A stretch of 64,000 nt of DNA from Paraplanobispora takensis (GTDB lineage: Bacteria; Actinomycetota; Actinomycetes; Streptosporangiales; Streptosporangiaceae). Shown piece by piece: positions 1 through 8,691 of this stretch. The position numbers and the translations under genes were made by a program. Location: assembly GCF_016863195.1 (NCBI RefSeq), contig NZ_BOOK01000013.1, forward strand, positions 62,001 through 126,000, read 5' to 3'. Every line of letters begins with the position of its first letter. The stretch's first letter is position 1. The notes under the pieces were generated by a model. That model did not search any database. It saw only the letters and a list, made by a program, of their open reading frames with translations, and was not told the DNA's origin.

Positions 1-375
1 CGACAGCTCGGCCGAGGAACCGAGGGGGGCGAAGAACTTGGGGTAGTCGCCCTTGGGGATCGCGTTGGGGATGAGCAGCACGTCACCGTAGTTCTCGCTG
101 TTCATCCGGATCTTGACTTCGCCCTCGTAGTCGGTGATCGCCTCGAAGGTGACGCGCACGTTCGGGTAGACCTTGGTGAAGTCGTCGGCGTACTTCTTCA
201 TCGTGCCGTCGTTGACCAGGTCGGTGCGGTTGGTCAGCACGGTGATGTTCCCGGAGACCTTCGCGGGGTCTCCGGACGCGGTCGCCGGCGCCGCGTTCCC
301 CCCGCTGCCGCCACAGGCGGAGGCCAGGACCGCGGCCGTAGCGAGCGCCAGACCGGTCAGCACACCTCTGCGCAT
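1..375 (-). CDS. Sugar ABC transporter substrate-binding lipoprotein (N-terminal part)
   Basis: Partial gene; the C-terminus lies beyond the left edge. The ATG at 375 has GGGAGA about 6 nt upstream. The product begins with MRRG and a hydrophobic stretch ending in the lipobox LASAC, followed by GGSGG, as in an exported lipoprotein. The next residues (about 35-125) read like the N-lobe of a family 1 extracellular solute-binding protein: ITVLTNRTD, a short helix YADDFTKVYPNVRVTFE, then a KIRMNSENYGDVLLIP segment. Family members bind mono- or oligosaccharides outside the membrane and deliver them to a MalFG-type permease. Next to mannan-degrading genes, the likely ligand is a manno-oligosaccharide; that is inference from context. 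The permease genes would lie to the left, outside the window. Confidence 0.85.
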   Translation of the reverse strand, partial: MRRGVLTGLALATAAVLASACGGSGGNAAPATASGDPAKVSGNITVLTNRTDLVNDGTMKKYADDFTKVYPNVRVTFEAITDYEGEVKIRMNSENYGDVLLIPNAIPKGDYPKFFAPLGSSAELS

Positions 376-506
376 CTCATTCTCCCATCCGAGCACGGCC
401 CCGGACGGGGCCGTCGCCCACCGGAGCCGACTGCTCCGGTGCTTCAGTTGCGGTGAACAGTGGCATGGGTTTTTTAGTGGAAAAAGGGACGAAGTGCTGG
501 CGATAC

Positions 507-517
507 GTAACCGTTAC
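507..517. promoter_or_regulatory. Dyad GTAAC-C-GTTAC, candidate operator of the sugar ABC operon
   Basis: Perfect 5-bp inverted repeat around one base, 132 bp upstream of the substrate-binding protein start, in the AT-richer part of the gap. It could be a binding site for a sugar regulator such as the neighbouring LacI protein. It differs from the operator at 4466-4479, so the assignment is tentative. Confidence 0.35.
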
Positions 518-620
518 AAGGAGTTCAGCTCTTTCGGTAGATCATATCTGCTTCTACCTGCGGAAACTTGAACTAGAACGGTTTAGAGAAACTGAGACGT
601 GAGTGTCATGAGCGGGTCCG

Positions 621-650
621 GGCATGCCGGAGCCGGGTCTCCGGCATGGG
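621..650. terminator. Hairpin downstream of lacI
   Basis: CATGCCGGAG, a 6-nt loop CCGGGT and CTCCGGCATG form a perfect 10-bp stem about 100 nt past the lacI stop. An overlapping alternative pairing, CCGGGTCTCC with GGAGACCCGG, is also possible. No T-tract follows on the minus strand. It is likely a U-less actinobacterial terminator between the lacI unit and the sugar ABC gene. Confidence 0.4.
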
Positions 651-750
651 AGCTCGGAGACCCGGCGCAGTCAGGCGATACGGCCCGGCGGGCGGCGGTA
701 CGGCGCGACGGGTGACGGTACGGCTCGGCGGAGCCGGGTGGCGGTACGGC

Positions 751-1794
751 TCAGCGCAGCCGGGCGGTGGTCCCGCGCGGGACGAGCACCGGCGTCGGGG
801 CCGCGTGACCGGCCTCCGCCTCGCCGTGGTCGATGATGCCCATGAGCAGCCGCGCGACCTCCGCCCCGAAGACGAAGACGTCATGGCTCATCGCCGACAG
901 CGGCGGATGCGTGAGCCGGCACAGCTGGGAGTCGTCCCAGGCCAGGAGGGACAGCTCGGTGGGGACCGCCACGCCCATCTCGGTGGCCACCGAAAGGCCC
1001 GCGACGGCCATGATGTCGTTGTCGTACAGGATCGCCGTGGGCCGCTGGGCGGAGGCGAGCAGGGCCCGGGTGGCGCGGGCCCCCTGCTCCCCGGAGAAGT
1101 CGGTGGGCACGATCCTGGCCGGCTCCAGGTTCAGGCCGGCGACCGCCTTGACGAAGGCCTCGGTCCTGATCGCGCTGTGCCCGAGGGAGGGCGGACCGCC
1201 CACGCGCGCCAGCCGCCGGTGCCCGAGCGCGGCCAGATAGTGCACCGCCTCGGTGATCGCGGCGCCGTCGTCGGTCCACACCGACGGCAGGCCGCCGGTG
1301 AGATCGGGGTGGCCGACGGCGACCACCGGCAGCCGGGAGGCGCGCAGCGCCGGGACCCGGGGGTCGTCGACGGTGAAGTCCACCACGATGGAGCCGCTGA
1401 TCTGCTTGCTGCGGCCCCAGCCGTCGTGGACCTCGATCTCCTCCTCCACGTCCCGCACCAGCCGCAGCAGCAGCGAGTGCGACCGCTCGGCCAGCACGCT
1501 CTCGATCCCGGAGATGAACTCCATGTAGAACGGTTCGAGCCCGAGCATGCGGGCCGGTCGCGCGATGACCAGCCCGATGTTGTTCACCTGGGTCGAGGCC
1601 GACGACAGGGACCGGGCGGCCTGGTTGGGCAGCCAGCCGAGCTCCTTGGCGACCCTGAGGATCTTCTCGCGCGTGGCGGCCGACACGCCCGGCTTGTCGT
1701 TCATCGCCAGGGAGACCGAGCCCTTGGACACACCGGCGCGCTGCGCCACCTCGGCGATGGTCACCTTGCCGCCGGGGTGGGCGCGAGAACTCAT
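751..1794 (-). CDS. LacI-family transcriptional regulator of the mannan locus
   Basis: 347-residue regulator of the LacI/GalR family. The N-terminal helix-turn-helix (VTIAEVAQRAGVSKGSVSLA, about residues 11-30) is followed by the hinge helix region (WLPNQAARSLSS) and a periplasmic-binding-protein-like effector domain from about residue 65 to the end, with ILYDNDIMAVAGL and LSLLAWDD as typical C-lobe landmarks. The ATG at 1794 overlaps the stop of the beta-mannosidase (ATGA), so the two are translationally coupled. It probably represses the surrounding glycoside hydrolase genes through the TGACATCGTTGTCA operator at 4466-4479 and is released by a manno-oligosaccharide. The family call is firm; ligand and targets are inferred. 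Confidence 0.93.
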   Translation of the reverse strand: MSSRAHPGGKVTIAEVAQRAGVSKGSVSLAMNDKPGVSAATREKILRVAKELGWLPNQAARSLSSASTQVNNIGLVIARPARMLGLEPFYMEFISGIESVLAERSHSLLLRLVRDVEEEIEVHDGWGRSKQISGSIVVDFTVDDPRVPALRASRLPVVAVGHPDLTGGLPSVWTDDGAAITEAVHYLAALGHRRLARVGGPPSLGHSAIRTEAFVKAVAGLNLEPARIVPTDFSGEQGARATRALLASAQRPTAILYDNDIMAVAGLSVATEMGVAVPTELSLLAWDDSQLCRLTHPPLSAMSHDVFVFGAEVARLLMGIIDHGEAEAGHAAPTPVLVPRGTTARLR

Positions 1795-4277
1795 GGTCGT
1801 GGGACCCCTTCCGCCACGGCCTGCGCCGTGTTGACGCTGAACAACGCCGACTGTACCGAACCGGCGCCGGCCGCCGAGGGGTCGAGACCCTTCACCATGA
1901 TCGTAACCGTCTCCCCGGGCAGCAGGGTGACCAGCCCGCGGTCGGCGACCGCCCCGGGGTCGAGCCGGTCGGCCTGCAGCAGCAGGTCGCGGACGAAGGA
2001 GTGCGCGGTGACCGTCACGCCGACGCCGCCCTCGGCCGGGTCCACGCGGACCTCCAGCTCGGCGCGCGGGTAGGCGAAGTCCCGGTCCTCGCAGCCGAGG
2101 ACCAGGTCGCGCAGGCCGTCGGCGTCGGCGACCAGCAGCTCGCCCGGCGCGTCCCCGATCCCGGCGACCCCGGCGGGCAGGGGCAGCACCGCGACCGAAC
2201 GCGGCGGCACGGAGTACGGCAGCCGCTCCTGCGCCAGGCACGTCCCGTCCGCGAGCATCCTGCGCACCACCGCGGTCCCCTCCCAGGGGTCGGGGGACTG
2301 GTTGTCGACGGCGAGCACGCGGGCGCCGTCCCTGCTCTGGAAGGTGAGCAGCCGGTCGGCGTACAGCCGGCGCAGCTCGTGATAGAGCGGTTTGGGCCGG
2401 GCCGCGCCGTCGATCGCCGCCCAGGAGGTGACCGGCCAGCAGTCGTTGAGCTGCCACACGACCGTTCCCGCGCACACCGGCCAGTGGGAGCGCCAGTGGG
2501 CGATCCCGGTCGCGACCGCGCGGGCCTGGTTGACCTGGGTGAGGAAGTGCCAGTCGTCGAAGGCGGCGGGGGCGGCGAAGTGGCGGGCCAGGCCGCGGTC
2601 GAGCTTGCCGTTGCCGTCCTGGGCCTTCTGGTGGTGCAGCATGCCCGGTGAGGCGGCGTCGAGCTGCTCCTCCCCGAGCGACTCGCGCAGGGTGGCGTGG
2701 GCGGGCGGGGCCTGCCAGCCGAACTCGGCGGCGAAGCGCGGCACGTCGTTCAGATAGTCGGTGTAGTCACGCCGGTTCCACACCTCCCAGAAGTGCGAGG
2801 GTCCGTGCGCGGGATCGTTGGGGTGGTGCTCCCAGGAGCCCGACCAGGGGCTGCCCGCGCTGTAGGGGCGGGTGGGGTCCAGCTCGGCGACGATCCTGGG
2901 CAGCAGCCCGAGATAGTACCCCTCGCCCCAGCTGTCTCCGGCGAGCGAGCTCTCCCAGCCCCAGTCGCGAAAGCCCCACAGGTTCTCGTTGTTGCCGTTC
3001 CACAGCACCAGGCTGGCGTGCGGGCTGAGCCGCGTGACGTTCTCCCGGGCCTCGGCCTCCACCTCGCCGCGCAGCGGCTGCTCCTCGGGGTAGGCCGCGC
3101 AGGCGAACAGGAAGTCCTGCCAGACCAGCAGGCCCAGCTCGTCGCACACGTCGTAGAAGGCGTGGTCCTCGTAGATGCCGCCGCCCCACACGCGGACCAG
3201 GTTGACACCCGCCTCGGCGGCCTGCCGCAGCCGGTGCCGGTAGCGCTCGGGGGTCACCCGGACGGGCAGGGCGTCGTCGGGGATCCAGTTGACGCCGCGC
3301 GCGAAGACCGGCCGACCGTTGATGCGCAGAGTGAACGCGGTGCCGTGCTCGTCACCCGACTGGTCCAGCTCCACGCTCCTGAACCCGATCCGGCGCTCCC
3401 ACCGGTCCAGGACGTCACCGGTCCCGGCGTCGGACAGGACGACGCGGCAGCCGTACAGCGCCTGGTCGCCGTAGCCGCGCGGCCACCACAGGTCCGGCCG
3501 CGGGACCTCCAGGACGGCCACGGCCGAGGCCGCCCCCGCGGGGACGGCCTGGCGTACCGTCCGCCCGGCCGCCTCGACCGTCAGGAGCAGCTCGCGGTCC
3601 GCGCCGGTCCGCGTGCGCTCGATCTCGGCGTGCGCCTCGATCCTGCCGTCGCCGCCGGCGACGGTGACCAGCGGCCGGACCGCGGCCAGCCGGGCGGTGC
3701 TCCAGCTCTCCAGCCGGACCGGCCGCCAGATGCCCGCGGTCACGAGGGTGGGGCCCCAGTCCCATCCGAAGCTGGAGGCCATCTTCCTGATGTAGTTGAA
3801 CGGTTCCGGATAGGAGTTCGGCCGCGCCCCCAGCACCTCGCGCAGCCCCTCGGCCTCGGTGTAGGCGGAGGTGAAGGCGACCGACAGCGGCGCCCCCTCG
3901 CGCACGGTCTCCGTCACGTCGAACCGGTAGGACCGGTGCATGTTGCGGGTCGTGCCCAGCTCCACCCCGTCGAGGCGGACGCGCGCGACGGTGTCGAGGC
4001 CGTCGAACACCAGGTCGGTGCGCTCGAATCCGGAGGGGACGGACCGCACGACGGTGTCGTAGCGCCAGTCGGCCCGGCCGACCCAGGCCACGTCGATCTC
4101 GTTGAGCCCCCGGTACGGATCGGGGATCAGCCCGGCCGCCAGCAGATCCACGTGGACGCATCCGGGCACCCGGGCGGGCACGGCCCGCTCACGCAGCCCG
4201 GGGAGATCGGCGGGGGCGGGGCCGCCCGTCTGCCGGAGCGTCCATCCCGCCTCCAGCCACACACTTTGCTTCGTCAA
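1791..4277 (-). CDS. GH2 beta-mannosidase
   Basis: About 828 residues, the usual length for GH2 beta-mannosidases, which release mannose from the non-reducing ends of manno-oligosaccharides. The order is N-terminal jelly-roll (including RNMHRSYRFDVTE), immunoglobulin-like domain, then TIM barrel. The acid/base Glu lies in LWNGNNE (about E431) and the nucleophile Glu in FAAEFGWQ (about E518). FNYIRKMASSFGWDWGP and LNDCWPVTSW are beta-mannosidase hallmarks. No signal peptide is seen, so it is cytoplasmic. I chose TTG at 4277 because AAGGAG sits 6 nt upstream and homology begins there; an ATG at 4361 is in frame but poorly placed. It is the first gene of the minus-strand unit with lacI. The substrate would be oligomers imported by the adjacent ABC system. 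Confidence 0.93.
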   Translation of the reverse strand: MTKQSVWLEAGWTLRQTGGPAPADLPGLRERAVPARVPGCVHVDLLAAGLIPDPYRGLNEIDVAWVGRADWRYDTVVRSVPSGFERTDLVFDGLDTVARVRLDGVELGTTRNMHRSYRFDVTETVREGAPLSVAFTSAYTEAEGLREVLGARPNSYPEPFNYIRKMASSFGWDWGPTLVTAGIWRPVRLESWSTARLAAVRPLVTVAGGDGRIEAHAEIERTRTGADRELLLTVEAAGRTVRQAVPAGAASAVAVLEVPRPDLWWPRGYGDQALYGCRVVLSDAGTGDVLDRWERRIGFRSVELDQSGDEHGTAFTLRINGRPVFARGVNWIPDDALPVRVTPERYRHRLRQAAEAGVNLVRVWGGGIYEDHAFYDVCDELGLLVWQDFLFACAAYPEEQPLRGEVEAEARENVTRLSPHASLVLWNGNNENLWGFRDWGWESSLAGDSWGEGYYLGLLPRIVAELDPTRPYSAGSPWSGSWEHHPNDPAHGPSHFWEVWNRRDYTDYLNDVPRFAAEFGWQAPPAHATLRESLGEEQLDAASPGMLHHQKAQDGNGKLDRGLARHFAAPAAFDDWHFLTQVNQARAVATGIAHWRSHWPVCAGTVVWQLNDCWPVTSWAAIDGAARPKPLYHELRRLYADRLLTFQSRDGARVLAVDNQSPDPWEGTAVVRRMLADGTCLAQERLPYSVPPRSVAVLPLPAGVAGIGDAPGELLVADADGLRDLVLGCEDRDFAYPRAELEVRVDPAEGGVGVTVTAHSFVRDLLLQADRLDPGAVADRGLVTLLPGETVTIMVKGLDPSAAGAGSVQSALFSVNTAQAVAEGVPRP

Positions 4278-4407
4278 CCGCTGCTCCTTGGTCCACGGCG
4301 CCGACAGATCGAACACGTCGAGGGCAGCAATCAGATGAATCCCCCCGAGATGCCCGCTCAAGGTAGCGACTCGCCCTGAACGTGTCTATAGCGGTTCAGT
4401 CGATTTT

Positions 4408-4420
4408 TGCGAAGTTCGCA
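4408..4420. promoter_or_regulatory. Dyad TGCGAA-G-TTCGCA, candidate operator
   Basis: Perfect 6-bp inverted repeat around one base, about 20 bp upstream of a possible minus-strand -10 (TATAGA) for the beta-mannosidase/lacI unit. It is a second potential regulator site in the divergent region, with a sequence unlike the LacI-type operator at 4466-4479. Confidence 0.4.
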
Positions 4421-4464
4421 GCGGTTAACTAAACTGATCTTGAAAACAGAGTCGTCCCCTCCCG

Positions 4465-4494
4465 TTGACATCGTTGTCAGACCGGTCTTATGTT
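4465..4494 (+). promoter_or_regulatory. Promoter with overlapping LacI-type operator, GH5 mannanase
   Basis: TTGACA (4465-4470), an 18-nt spacer and TATGTT (4489-4494) match the housekeeping actinobacterial promoter pattern. TGACATCGTTGTCA (4466-4479) covers the -35 element. It is a 14-bp near-palindrome with a central CG, the form typical of LacI-family operators of actinobacterial glycoside hydrolase genes. A repressor bound here would block the polymerase. The coincidence of promoter and operator is seen in the sequence; binding by the LacI protein at 751-1794 is inferred. Confidence 0.7.
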
Positions 4495-4647
4495 CATGCT
4501 TGCTTATCCGGTAAAGCGGTTGTTCACCCCGCGTTCCGTCCCGGGGTCCCCTTGTCGTCGGATCTCCACCCCCCGTTTCAGCCTTCTCGGCGCTCCAGCA
4601 CGCGCGCAGCGGTTCTGCCAGAGGCACCACCGAAGGAAGGTGTCGAC

Positions 4648-7158
4648 ATGCCGTCCGCCAAATGGGCGAGTCTCGTCGCGATGATCCTGGCCGTCTCCCT
4701 GACGCCACCGGCGCACGCGGCCTCCACCGGCCCTCCGCAAGCCCCTTCGGAGGCGGGCCCGCGCTCACAGAACACGCAGTTCGTGACCCGCTCCGACACC
4801 CGGCTCAGCCTCGGCGGCACGCCGTTCCGCTTCGCCGGCACCAACATCTACTGGCTCGGCCTGGACGAGAACGTCGGCGGCGTGGGCTACCCGACCTTCT
4901 TCCGCATCCGCGACGCGCTCGACACCGCCAAGGCCATGGGCATGACGGTAGTGCGCTCGCACATGCTGGCCTCCACCGGGAACGAGCTGTCGATCCTGCC
5001 CTCCAAGGAGGAGGGCTTCAACGAGAAGGCGTTCGCCACCGTCGACTACGCGATCGCCTACGCCGGATCGATCGGCATCCGGCTGATCCTGCCCCTCACC
5101 GACGAGTGGTCGTACTACCACGGCGGCCACCGCGACTTCACCGACCCGTACGGCCTGCCGTCGGCGGCCTTCTACACCGACGAACGCGTGATCGCCGACT
5201 ACCAGGCGTACGTGCGGCACGTCATGCACCGCATCAACCCGCTGACCGGCCGCGCCTACAACGCCGACCCGACCATCATGGCCTGGGAGTTCGGCAACGA
5301 ACTCGAAGGCATGACGCTCGAATGGATCAACGCCAACGCGGAGAGGTTCCGGCAGTGGGCGCCGCGCCAGCTCATCGCGGCCGGGCGCCGCTTCGACATC
5401 GACCCCGACACGCTCGCCGCCCCCGGCGTCGACATCGTGGACGTGCACTACTACCCGCCGACGGCCGGGCGGGTGAAGGCCGACGCCGCCACCGTGACGG
5501 GCGCGGGCAAGGTCTACGTCGCCGGAGAGTACGCCTCGACCTCGGCGACCGACGACCTCCTCGCCCCGCCGGCCGCCGACCCGAACGTGGCGGGCATGCT
5601 GTCGTGGTCGCTGTTCGGCCATCACGACCGCAACGGGTTCGTCCAGCACGACGACGGCTTCACCATGCACTATCCCGGCGACGACCCGCGCATGGCCGCC
5701 TCGGTCCGGGCGCAGATCGCCTTCGCCGAGCAGGTCTCCCCGGCCGGGCGCCGCCCGTCGCGGCCCGGGCCGCCCCTGATCACCCAGGTGGACAAGCGCG
5801 CCGGTCTCAACGAGCTGCGCTGGCGCGGTGCGGCGGGCGCGAGCGGCTACGTGGTGGAGCGCTCGGTACGGGGCCGCTGGAGCCCGGCGCATCCCGGCGT
5901 CCTGACCGACAACCGGACGCCGTGGATCGACCCCGAGGCCGGCCGCGACCTCTCCTACCGGGTCGTCCCGATCGACCGGAACGGGCGCCGGGGCACGGCC
6001 TCCGACCCGGTGCGGGTCACCGCCTCGCAGACCGTCCTGGCCGACCCGCTGGAGACGACCGGCCTGGCCGGCGGCCACGACGGCGTCACGATCACCCCGG
6101 GCGAGGGCGTGGCGATCGCCCGGCCGAGCGGCCCGTCGCAGGCGTGGATCTCCTGGAGCCGCCCGGACATCCGGCGGGTGGAGTTCGACACGGTGAGCGG
6201 GAAGGGCCGGCGGCCGGACGCGCGGGTGCAGGTCTCGGAGAACGGCCGGGACTGGCGGACCGTACGGCACGAGGTCCACCGCGACCGGATCACCGCCGAG
6301 GCGGGCGGCGCCGACCACGTCCGGATCCTGTGGAGAGGCGAGACGGGGCTGACCCGCGCCACCCTGTGGTCGGCCGATCCCGCGCCGGTCACCTCCGCGC
6401 CGGGCGCCTTCGGCCCGCTGACCCCGGCACCCGGGGCGCAGGACGTGCTGGGCTCGCCGAGGTTCTCCTGGAGCCCGGCCGCCGGCGCGGGCTACTACCG
6501 CCTCGTCGTCTCCGAGCACGCCGACCTGCGCGACCCCGTGCTCTCGGCCACCGGGATCACCGGGACCGAGTACCCCGCCCCGGACGTGCTGGAGCCGGGC
6601 CTCACCTACCACTGGCGGGTCACCGCGGTGAACGCGATCGGCGAGACCGGCGGCGACACGGCGTCCTTCGGCACCCGCCCGCTGCCCGACGAGCCGGCCG
6701 TCGTCGACGACTTCGAGGCGTTCGAGGACTCGGCGCAGCTCGCGCGGGCCTACGTCCGCAACACCGGCGGAGACCCGATCACCCCGGAGCTGGTGCCGGG
6801 CAAGGCCATGCGGCTCGACTACACCCTCGGATCGGCCGGGTACGCGGGCGTCACCCGCACCTTCGCGCCGGCGCCGGACCTGTGGGGGCAGGCGGGGCTC
6901 GAACTGGACCTGAGCCGGACCGGTACGGCGGCGAACGTCACGATCCAGTTCGTCACCGGCGGGATCTACTTCGAGCACACGCTGAGCGCGCCGGAGGGCA
7001 CCGTCCGCATCCCCTTCAGCGAGTTCCGCCACCCGAGCTGGGCCGGTAGCGGCCCCCTCGACCTCACCCGGTTCGAACAGCTGTCGATCTACGTCGGCGG
7101 CGGGCCCGGCAGCGGCCGGCTCACCGTCGACCAGATCGTCGCCTACCCCGCCTCCTGA
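4648..7158 (+). CDS. Secreted GH5 endo-beta-1,4-mannanase with C-terminal accessory modules
   Basis: 836-residue exported protein. The signal peptide is residues 1-28, ending APAHA-type (TPPAHA|AS). The GH5 barrel spans about 45-380, with FRFAGTNIYWLG at its start, acid/base Glu in WEFGNELEG (E218) and nucleophile Glu in VAGEYAST (E294). This architecture matches endo-mannanases that cut internal beta-1,4-mannosidic bonds. It is followed by one or two fibronectin-III-like segments (about 385-460 and 595-675) flanking a beta-rich domain, and a C-terminal beta-sandwich domain (about 685-836), probably carbohydrate-binding. I took the ATG at 4648 (AAGGAAGG upstream) rather than the longer ORF, because the signal peptide starts there. 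It is the first gene of the plus-strand unit driven by the 4465-4494 promoter. The catalytic family is clear; the fine substrate preference is not proven. Confidence 0.9.
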   Translation: MPSAKWASLVAMILAVSLTPPAHAASTGPPQAPSEAGPRSQNTQFVTRSDTRLSLGGTPFRFAGTNIYWLGLDENVGGVGYPTFFRIRDALDTAKAMGMTVVRSHMLASTGNELSILPSKEEGFNEKAFATVDYAIAYAGSIGIRLILPLTDEWSYYHGGHRDFTDPYGLPSAAFYTDERVIADYQAYVRHVMHRINPLTGRAYNADPTIMAWEFGNELEGMTLEWINANAERFRQWAPRQLIAAGRRFDIDPDTLAAPGVDIVDVHYYPPTAGRVKADAATVTGAGKVYVAGEYASTSATDDLLAPPAADPNVAGMLSWSLFGHHDRNGFVQHDDGFTMHYPGDDPRMAASVRAQIAFAEQVSPAGRRPSRPGPPLITQVDKRAGLNELRWRGAAGASGYVVERSVRGRWSPAHPGVLTDNRTPWIDPEAGRDLSYRVVPIDRNGRRGTASDPVRVTASQTVLADPLETTGLAGGHDGVTITPGEGVAIARPSGPSQAWISWSRPDIRRVEFDTVSGKGRRPDARVQVSENGRDWRTVRHEVHRDRITAEAGGADHVRILWRGETGLTRATLWSADPAPVTSAPGAFGPLTPAPGAQDVLGSPRFSWSPAAGAGYYRLVVSEHADLRDPVLSATGITGTEYPAPDVLEPGLTYHWRVTAVNAIGETGGDTASFGTRPLPDEPAVVDDFEAFEDSAQLARAYVRNTGGDPITPELVPGKAMRLDYTLGSAGYAGVTRTFAPAPDLWGQAGLELDLSRTGTAANVTIQFVTGGIYFEHTLSAPEGTVRIPFSEFRHPSWAGSGPLDLTRFEQLSIYVGGGPGSGRLTVDQIVAYPAS

Positions 7159-7222
7159 AAGGAGGGCTCCACCCCTCGGACGCACGACCCGCATCCGGCG
7201 AATCCCCCGAAGGAGCATCACG

Positions 7223-8656
7223 ATGCGCACCCCCCGATCCCGCCGCAGATGGCGCAGCCTCGCCCTGACCGTGGTCCTGGCGCTGGCCTCCGTAACCGGC
7301 CTCGCCTCGCCCGCCCAGGCCTTCCCGGCCGCCTCCCGGACCGACCTGATCAACTATCTGACCGGCATCTCCGGCCGGTACACCCTCTCGGGCCAGCACA
7401 ACCGCGAACCCAACAGCGACCCGACGAAGTACACCCGGGTCGCCCAGCAGATCACCGGCCAGACGCCCGGCCTGTGGGGCGGCGACTTCCTGTTCGCCCC
7501 CTCCGACGTCGCCAACCGGCAGACGATGGTCAACGAGGCGATCCGGCAGTGGCAGGGCGGCTCGGTCGTCGCCCTGACCTGGCACATGTGCCCGCCCACC
7601 GTCGGCTCCACCTGCGGCTGGGACACCGGCGGCGTCCTCAGCCACCTGTCGGACTCCCAGTGGAGCCAGCTCGTCACCAACGGCACCGCTCTCAACAACG
7701 CGTTCAAGAACCGGCTCGCCGAGGCGGTGCCGTACCTGCGCCGGCTGCAGAACGCCGGGGTGCCGGTGCTGTGGCGGCCCGTCCACGAGATGAACGACGG
7801 CTGGTCGTGGTGGGGCGGCCGGCCCGGCGCGAACGGCAGCCGCAGGCTCTACCAGATCACCCGTGACTACTTCATCGCCCAGGGCCTGACCAACCTGGTC
7901 TGGGTCTGGAACGTCAAGGACCTGAACATGGGCGCGCTCGGCGACTACTGGCCGGGCAGCGGCTACGTCGACGTGGCCTCGCTCGACGTGTGGGTCAAAC
8001 TGGAGCCCTCCGCCTCCGACTACCAGGCGATGCTCAACGTGGCGGGCGGCAAGCCCATCTCGCTGGCCGAGGTCGGCCGGGCGCCCAGCCCGGCGCTGCT
8101 CGACGCCCAGCCGCGCTGGACCTGGTTCATGGTCTGGGCGGAATGGCTGACCGACCCCGCCTACAACACCAACGCGAGCGTGCAGGCCAGCTACTTCGGC
8201 CCGCGCGTGCTCAACCGCGGCGAGTTCACCATCACCTCCGGCGGTGGCGGCGGAGGCGGGGGAACCCGTACCGGGAAGATCAGGGGGCTGGGCGGAAAGT
8301 GCGTCGACGTCGCCGCGGCCGCCAGCGCCAACGGCACGAAGGTGCAGCTCTACACCTGCGACGCCAACGGCACGGCGCAGTCCTGGACGGTCGGCACCGA
8401 CGGCACCCTCCGGGCGCTCGGCAAGTGCATGGACGTCGTGGGCGGCGCGAGCGCCGACGGCACCAAGGTCCAGATCTGGGACTGCGTCAGCGGCAACGCC
8501 AACCAGCAGTGGAGCTACGACGCCGCCACCCGGCATCTGGTGAACCCCCGGACCGGCAAGTGCCTGGACGCCACCGGGCAGAGCTCGGCCGACGGCACCC
8601 CGCTGCAGATCTGGACCTGCACCGGCCAGAACAACCAGAAGTGGACCCTGCCCTAG
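7223..8656 (+). CDS. Secreted GH26 endo-beta-mannanase with CBM13 (ricin-B) domain
   Basis: 477 residues. A signal peptide with an Arg-rich start ends at SPAQA (about 33). The GH26 barrel is about 35-335: TWHMCPP, acid/base Glu in WRPVHEMNDGWSWW (E189) and nucleophile Glu in ISLAEVGRAP (E283). A short poly-Gly linker leads to a ricin-B-type beta-trefoil (about 350-477) with three QxW repeats (QSW, QQW, QKW), usual for polysaccharide-binding CBM13. GH26 enzymes cut beta-mannan internally and complement the GH5 enzyme just upstream. It lies 64 bp after the GH5 gene, with its own AAGGAG ribosome-binding site, so probably the same transcript. Confidence 0.93.
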   Translation: MRTPRSRRRWRSLALTVVLALASVTGLASPAQAFPAASRTDLINYLTGISGRYTLSGQHNREPNSDPTKYTRVAQQITGQTPGLWGGDFLFAPSDVANRQTMVNEAIRQWQGGSVVALTWHMCPPTVGSTCGWDTGGVLSHLSDSQWSQLVTNGTALNNAFKNRLAEAVPYLRRLQNAGVPVLWRPVHEMNDGWSWWGGRPGANGSRRLYQITRDYFIAQGLTNLVWVWNVKDLNMGALGDYWPGSGYVDVASLDVWVKLEPSASDYQAMLNVAGGKPISLAEVGRAPSPALLDAQPRWTWFMVWAEWLTDPAYNTNASVQASYFGPRVLNRGEFTITSGGGGGGGGTRTGKIRGLGGKCVDVAAAASANGTKVQLYTCDANGTAQSWTVGTDGTLRALGKCMDVVGGASADGTKVQIWDCVSGNANQQWSYDAATRHLVNPRTGKCLDATGQSSADGTPLQIWTCTGQNNQKWTLP

Positions 8657-8691
8657 CGGGAGGTCCCGGCAAGAATCCCGAGAGGCATCGC

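Larger units (their letters stand above)
376..750. other. Intergenic region: promoter side of the sugar ABC gene and 3' end of lacI
   Basis: No credible gene. It holds the minus-strand promoter region of the sugar-binding protein gene, the dyad at 507-517, a hairpin at about 621-650 downstream of the lacI stop, and a run of degenerate GGCGGTACGG-like units (about 680-760) that is probably low-complexity GC-rich DNA. The stretch 460-600 is clearly less GC-rich than its surroundings, as expected for a promoter. ORFs crossing it have no recognisable protein character. Confidence 0.5.
4278..4647. other. Divergent promoter region of the mannan locus
   Basis: 370 bp between the beta-mannosidase (minus) and the GH5 mannanase (plus). 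No gene is seen. It holds two dyads (4408-4420 and 4466-4479) and a strong plus-strand promoter (TTGACA 4465-4470, 18 nt, TATGTT 4489-4494). On the minus strand, TATAGA at about 4386-4391 could be a -10 element for the beta-mannosidase, with no good -35. The mannanase leader would be about 150 nt long. Confidence 0.6.
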
